Assembly: GCA_030037895.1 (NCBI GenBank)
Contig: JASHPW010000064.1
Location: 1 to 64,000 of the forward strand
Direction of reading: 5' to 3'
Length of the DNA: 64,000 nucleotides
Origin: Xanthobacteraceae bacterium
GTDB lineage: Bacteria > Pseudomonadota > Alphaproteobacteria > Rhizobiales > Xanthobacteraceae
The position numbers were made by a program, and so were the translations under genes. Below, piece by piece: positions 60,485-64,000 of the stretch; within the stretch, counting starts at the first letter, position 1; every line of letters starts with the position of its first letter. Below the pieces are notes generated by a model that saw only the letters and a list, made by a program, of their open reading frames with translations, searched no databases and had not been told where the DNA came from.

Positions 60485-61118
60485 GATCGCCCATCTCGGC
60501 GTCTCGATCGGCGCCGTCGCCATCATCCGCGACGCGTCGCTCGAACTCGGCGCCGGCGAGATGTGCGGGCTGATCGGCCGCAACGGCGCCGGCAAAACCA
60601 CGCTGATGCGCGCGCTGATGGGCGCGCTGCCGGCGCGCGGCAGCGCCGAGCTCGACGGCGTCGATCTCATCCGCCTGCCGGCCCATCGCCGCGTCGCCCA
60701 CGGCATCGGCTACATGCCCGAGGATCGCCGGCTGGTGCCCGAGTTCACCGTGGAGGAGAACATCCGCCTGCCGAGCTGGACGACGAGATCGTCCGGCGCC
60801 GACGCGCGGCTCGACTGGATTTTCGGCATCATGCCGGAAGTTGAGCGCTTGCGCGGCAGGCGCGCGCTCGAATTGTCCGGCGGGCAGCAGAAGATGGTGG
60901 CGCTCGCGCGCGCGCTCATGGCCGGCCGGCGCATGCTGCTGCTCGACGAGCCGTTCGAGGGGCTCGCGCCGGCGCTCGCCCGGCGGCTCGGCGAGGTGTT
61001 GGCGAGCCTCAAGGCGCAATCGGTTTCCGTGTTGCTCGCCGAATCGAACGAAATCCACGTCGCCGATCTGCTGGCGCGCGTCTATCGCATCGAGCGCGGT
61101 GCGGTGACGCCGGCATAG
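60477..61118 (+). CDS. ABC transporter ATP-binding protein (LivF-like)
   Basis: 213 residues, on the short side for LivF (about 235). Walker A LIGRNGAGKTTLMRALMG, Q-loop region GIGYMPEDRRLVPEFTVEEN, signature LSGGQQKMVALARALMAGRR and Walker B MLLLDEPFEGLAPALARRLG, with LLAESNEIHVADLLARVYRI, where the usual H-loop His is replaced by Ser/Asn. Its start lies 8 bp inside the LivG-like gene, so expression is coupled. It converges with the cyclase gene. Confidence 0.92.
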   Translation: MLRIAHLGVSIGAVAIIRDASLELGAGEMCGLIGRNGAGKTTLMRALMGALPARGSAELDGVDLIRLPAHRRVAHGIGYMPEDRRLVPEFTVEENIRLPSWTTRSSGADARLDWIFGIMPEVERLRGRRALELSGGQQKMVALARALMAGRRMLLLDEPFEGLAPALARRLGEVLASLKAQSVSVLLAESNEIHVADLLARVYRIERGAVTPA

Positions 61119-61154
61119 GGAAGCTCGGCCGATGCTCCGCCAAGGTCGCCGCCG

Positions 61155-62897
61155 TCAGGTCGGCAATCCGGCCTTCGCCAGGCCCGCGGCAATACGTTCG
61201 ACATCCTCCGGCCTGAAGGGTAGCCGGGCGAAATGGTCTTTGAACGCGTATTTTGGATTGATCTCCTGAAGCTCGCGCCAGACGCGACCGGCCTCATCGA
61301 TCTCACCGAGATGACCGAGGGCGGAAGCGAGCGTGGCGCGGCTGAAATCCGTCTCCGGGACAAGCATGATCCGCTGCCGGAACAGGGCCGCCGCCGTTTC
61401 GTACTTGCCGGCGAGCAGATAGGCCATGCCGAGGAAGTGCAGATAATGCGGATTGAAAGCGGGATCGAGGCGCATGGCGCGCTCGATCATCGGGATCGCT
61501 TCCAGGGGCTGTCCGGAAAGGTTGCGGATATTGCCGAGGATGTTGTAGGCCGCGGCCAAGTTCGGGTTGAGGGAAAGCGCCCTGTCGACCGCGGATTTCG
61601 CCCGATCGAGGTCCTTTTCGAAGACCGCCACCAGGGCCGACACGCAGAACGCGAGCGGTTCGTTCGGGTCCTTTGCGATCGCCCGCTGCGCGTAATGTTT
61701 GGCAAGCCCCAGCGAACTGTCGGGATCTTCGCTCCAGCGGTTCTGGTAGTCGAATACGTAGGCAAAACCGAGACACGCATAGGCTTGCGAATAGTCGGGA
61801 TCGAGCTCCACCGCCCGCGTGAAGAACTTGATCGACTGCGCGAACGTCTCGCGATTCTTGGTCTTCCCGAGCATGAACTCGCGGCCGCGCAGGAAACAGT
61901 CGTAAGCGTCGATGTTGGAGGTGTCGCCGTCGGCGAGTCGCGCCTTCTCCGCCGGGCTGAGGGTTATCTTGAGCGCGTCGACAATTCGATGCGTGACGTC
62001 GTCCTGAACCGCGAAGATATCGGTCAGATCGCGATCGTAGCGGTCGGCCCACAGGTGCCCGCCGCTCGCGGAGTCGATGAGCTGCGCGGTGATGCGCACG
62101 CGGTTGCCGGCGCGGCGGATCGAGCCTTCGAGCACCGCGCGCACGCCCAGCTCGCGGCCGATGCTGCGGACGTCGACCGGGCGCCCCTTATAGGTGAAGC
62201 TCGAATTGCGCGCGATCACCGTCAGGCCGCCGATTTTCGACAGATCGGTGATGATGTCTTCGCTGATGCCGTCGGAAAAGTACTCCTGCTCCGGATCGCC
62301 GGACATATTGGTGAACGGCAAAATGGCGATCGACGGCTGGTCGGACTGCGCCGAAGCCGGCGACGCCGGAGCGCGGTCGAGGCGGATGCCGTACACCCGC
62401 ACCGGCCGCGCGATGTTCTTGAGCTGGCGGTCGCCATGATCCTCATAAGCAAAATCCATTTTGCCGTCGATTTCTTCGTGCACCTTGCCGGAAACGCAAA
62501 TGCCGCCCGGCTCGGCGATGCCTTCGAGCCGCGCCGCAACGTTGATGCCGTCGCCGAAGATGCGATTGTCGTCGTAGATGACGTCGCCGAGATTGATGCC
62601 GATGCGAAATTGCATGCGCCGCCCGGGTTCGATCGAGGCGTTGCGCTCCGCCATCGTCCGTTGAATGGCGACGGCGCATTCGACCGCGTTCACGACGCTG
62701 GCAAATTCGGCCAATATGCCGTCGCCGGCGGTGTCGATGATCCGTCCGCCAAAGTCGCCGACCATCGGCAGCACGACCGCCTGATGGCCCTTGAGGTCGC
62801 GCACGGTGCGCGCTTCGTCGGCGCCCATGAGCGCGCTGTAGCCGGCGATGTCCGCGGCCAGGATCGCTGCGAGCCGGCGCGACTGGCTCTCCGACAT
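61155..62897 (-). CDS. Class III adenylate/guanylate cyclase with TolB/FlgO-like and TPR regions
   Basis: 580 residues from the ATG at 62897 (CCGGAGAAACCGCC upstream). The cyclase domain (about 1-175) has metal aspartates in LAAILAADIAGYSALM and IDTAGDGILAEF, and the transition-state Asn/Arg in IFGDGINVAARLEGIAEPGG. Residues about 190-330 are a TolB-N/FlgO-like module (IAILPFTNMSGDPEQEYFSDGISEDIIT DLSKI, LGVRAVLEGSIRRAGNRVRI TAQLI). The rest has TPR repeats (IKFFTRAVELDPDYSQAYAC). No membrane helix. This CyaC-like type is multicopy in Bradyrhizobium; the signal it senses is unknown. Confidence 0.93.
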   Translation of the reverse strand: MSESQSRRLAAILAADIAGYSALMGADEARTVRDLKGHQAVVLPMVGDFGGRIIDTAGDGILAEFASVVNAVECAVAIQRTMAERNASIEPGRRMQFRIGINLGDVIYDDNRIFGDGINVAARLEGIAEPGGICVSGKVHEEIDGKMDFAYEDHGDRQLKNIARPVRVYGIRLDRAPASPASAQSDQPSIAILPFTNMSGDPEQEYFSDGISEDIITDLSKIGGLTVIARNSSFTYKGRPVDVRSIGRELGVRAVLEGSIRRAGNRVRITAQLIDSASGGHLWADRYDRDLTDIFAVQDDVTHRIVDALKITLSPAEKARLADGDTSNIDAYDCFLRGREFMLGKTKNRETFAQSIKFFTRAVELDPDYSQAYACLGFAYVFDYQNRWSEDPDSSLGLAKHYAQRAIAKDPNEPLAFCVSALVAVFEKDLDRAKSAVDRALSLNPNLAAAYNILGNIRNLSGQPLEAIPMIERAMRLDPAFNPHYLHFLGMAYLLAGKYETAAALFRQRIMLVPETDFSRATLASALGHLGEIDEAGRVWRELQEINPKYAFKDHFARLPFRPEDVERIAAGLAKAGLPT

Positions 62898-63079
62898 GGC
62901 GGTTTCTCCGGATAGACGCCGACGACGGCGTCGGGACACATAAGCGCGCCGCGGAAGATTACCACCCCGATCGGCGGCGCCGGAACCCGGTCGTCTCCGG
63001 ATTCACAACCGGTCTTCCATCGCCGCCCCCGTCGTCGTCGGGTCATGTCGCTGCGGCCGACCGAGGCTGAGAAAATCGG

Positions 63080-63976
63080 TCATCGCTCCTCGGAGCCCTT
63101 GCCGAGAAAGGCCATGAGCGCGGCCACGTCCCGCTTGTCCGCCGCGAAATCCGCGGCGATGCGCTCGTAGACATGCGCGGCGCCTTCATAGAGTTCGCGC
63201 GCGGCGACATCGTCGCCGACGAAACCCGCGATCTCGCGCATCTCGGCGACCCACCGATAGGCCTTGGCCGGCATCGCGGGCAAAGTCCGCTTGTGCCAAG
63301 CGAGCATCTCCTTCTGGCTGAAGGACAGTTCCGCGATCAGCGCCGCGGCGGAGCCGGCGCGCGTCGCCGCGAGCATCATCGCCGCGCCAATCGCCTGCGT
63401 GCCCTTGGTGATGCCGGCATAGGACATTTTCAGCGCCGAGGCCGCGCTGAAAGCTCCGTCCAGCACGCGCACGTCGAGCCCGTAGCGGCGCAACGCGGCA
63501 AAGCGCGGCGCCGCGGCGCCGGAGGCATAAAAGCGCGGGCCGGATATTCCGGCCCGCGGCCCCCTTCCCTTCCCCACTTGCGGGTGAGGATCGGGAGCGG
63601 GCGGCGGGCCGATGATGCCGCAATCAACGAAGGCACATCCCGTCGGCGCGATCGCCGCCGCGACGCGCGCCACCGTCGCCGGATTGACGGCGTTGCAATC
63701 GACATAGATCGGCTTGGTGGCGCCGGCGCCGAGCGCCGGCACGAAACGCCGCGCCAGTGACAGCGCCTCGCCCGGCGGCAGGACCGAAAGAATGAAATCG
63801 GCCGAGGCGATCTCCTCATCGCTTGCCGCGGCCATGCCGGCCGCCTGCGCCCGCGCCACGGTCTGTCGGCTGCGGCCGGCGAGCGAGGTCAGCACTTTGA
63901 CGCCGTGATCGGCGAGCCTTTTTCCGACCGCCGCGCCCATCGCGCCGGCCGCAATCACCGCGACGACAGGAATCAT
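63080..63976 (-). CDS. NAD(P)-binding beta-hydroxyacid-dehydrogenase-like protein with DUF1932 domain
   Basis: 298 residues. Rossmann motif VVAVIAAGAMGAAVGKRLADHG, ADFILSVLPPGEALSLARRF, YVDCNAVNPATVARVAAAI belong to the 6-phosphogluconate/3-hydroxyisobutyrate dehydrogenase group; the C-terminal half (RVLDGAFSAASALKMSYAGI TKGTQAIGAAMML) is DUF1932. Between IIGPPPAP and GPRFYASGAAAPRFAALRRY an extra Pro/Gly segment of about 21 residues is encoded by a C-rich palindrome. The frame stays open, so the protein may still work. Substrate unknown. A short gap to the window edge leaves its operon context unclear. Confidence 0.88.
   Translation of the reverse strand: MIPVVAVIAAGAMGAAVGKRLADHGVKVLTSLAGRSRQTVARAQAAGMAAASDEEIASADFILSVLPPGEALSLARRFVPALGAGATKPIYVDCNAVNPATVARVAAAIAPTGCAFVDCGIIGPPPAPDPHPQVGKGRGPRAGISGPRFYASGAAAPRFAALRRYGLDVRVLDGAFSAASALKMSYAGITKGTQAIGAAMMLAATRAGSAAALIAELSFSQKEMLAWHKRTLPAMPAKAYRWVAEMREIAGFVGDDVAARELYEGAAHVYERIAADFAADKRDVAALMAFLGKGSEER
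63553..63600. repeat. C-rich REP-like palindrome inside the DUF1932 gene
   Basis: GGCCCGCGGCCCCCTTCCCT and TTGCGGGTGAGGATCGGGAG match, base for base over much of their length, the type of palindrome at 22711 and 57764. Here it lies inside an open reading frame and adds codons without a stop. Confidence 0.6.
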
Positions 63977-64000
63977 GATGTCCTCGATGGCGAACCGCGG

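Noticed and set aside
61233-62915. 560-residue plus-strand ORF opposite the cyclase
   Set aside because: Antisense shadow; the cyclase frame has complete catalytic motifs and TPR repeats.

Overview
The window is a high-GC chromosomal segment of an alphaproteobacterium, most likely Hyphomicrobiales near the Bradyrhizobium/Xanthobacteraceae group. Evidence: the 41-residue cysteine-free bL36, GapR, DUF1244 and the DUF1036-pyruvate kinase pair, Omp25-like and NodT-like outer-membrane proteins, a cyclase-TPR fusion, and REP-like palindromes of the type common in that order. About 60 protein genes and one tRNA-Ser are supported. I saw no transposase, phage gene, CRISPR array or rRNA. All functional calls are by eye from the translations.

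Layout. 1-12 kb: 5' end of mscL, dapA, a lytic transglycosylase, an alpha/beta hydrolase, then a run of envelope genes (Omp25-like barrel, coiled-coil porin, His-rich exported peptide, NodT-type efflux lipoprotein, unassigned barrel, exported hypothetical). 12-17 kb: RND permease plus membrane-fusion protein. 17-20 kb: tRNA-Ser(GCT), small exported proteins, a 24-residue Lys/Arg peptide missed by the ORF track, and a 590-bp gene-free stretch with Z-DNA-prone palindromes. 20-24.4 kb: gentisate ring-cleavage genes (fumarylacetoacetase-family hydrolase, FMN reductase, gentisate dioxygenase) overlapping gatB. 24.4-27.7 kb: ergothioneine genes egtB and egtD followed by an uncharacterised gene. 27.9-32 kb: deacetylase, MltB-like transglycosylase, NTF2-like protein, second hydrolase. 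32-36.3 kb: glycerate 2-kinase, DUF1036 and pyruvate kinase, then DUF1244 and gapR. 36.4-45 kb: an isolated BamA, a peroxiredoxin-like/prolyl-hydroxylase fusion, MaoC facing a MarR regulator, a TPR protein, bL36, metA and metY.

45-55.4 kb is the most interesting part. Besides a FATP-like acyl-CoA synthetase and a lactonase-like protein, it carries two carrier-protein modules. One is ACP, AMP-dependent ligase and SDR reductase. The other is an amino acid:[carrier protein] ligase (a truncated seryl-tRNA synthetase homologue), an acyl-CoA-dehydrogenase-like flavoprotein, a dedicated carrier protein and a luciferase-like monooxygenase. A GNAT-like protein lies between them. This looks like a small pathway that loads an amino acid on a carrier protein and oxidises it there; the product is unknown.

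55.4-64 kb: a DUF1445 protein, a complete branched-chain-amino-acid-type ABC importer, a class III cyclase with TolB-like and TPR regions, and a DUF1932 dehydrogenase whose gene appears to contain an in-frame REP-like palindrome.
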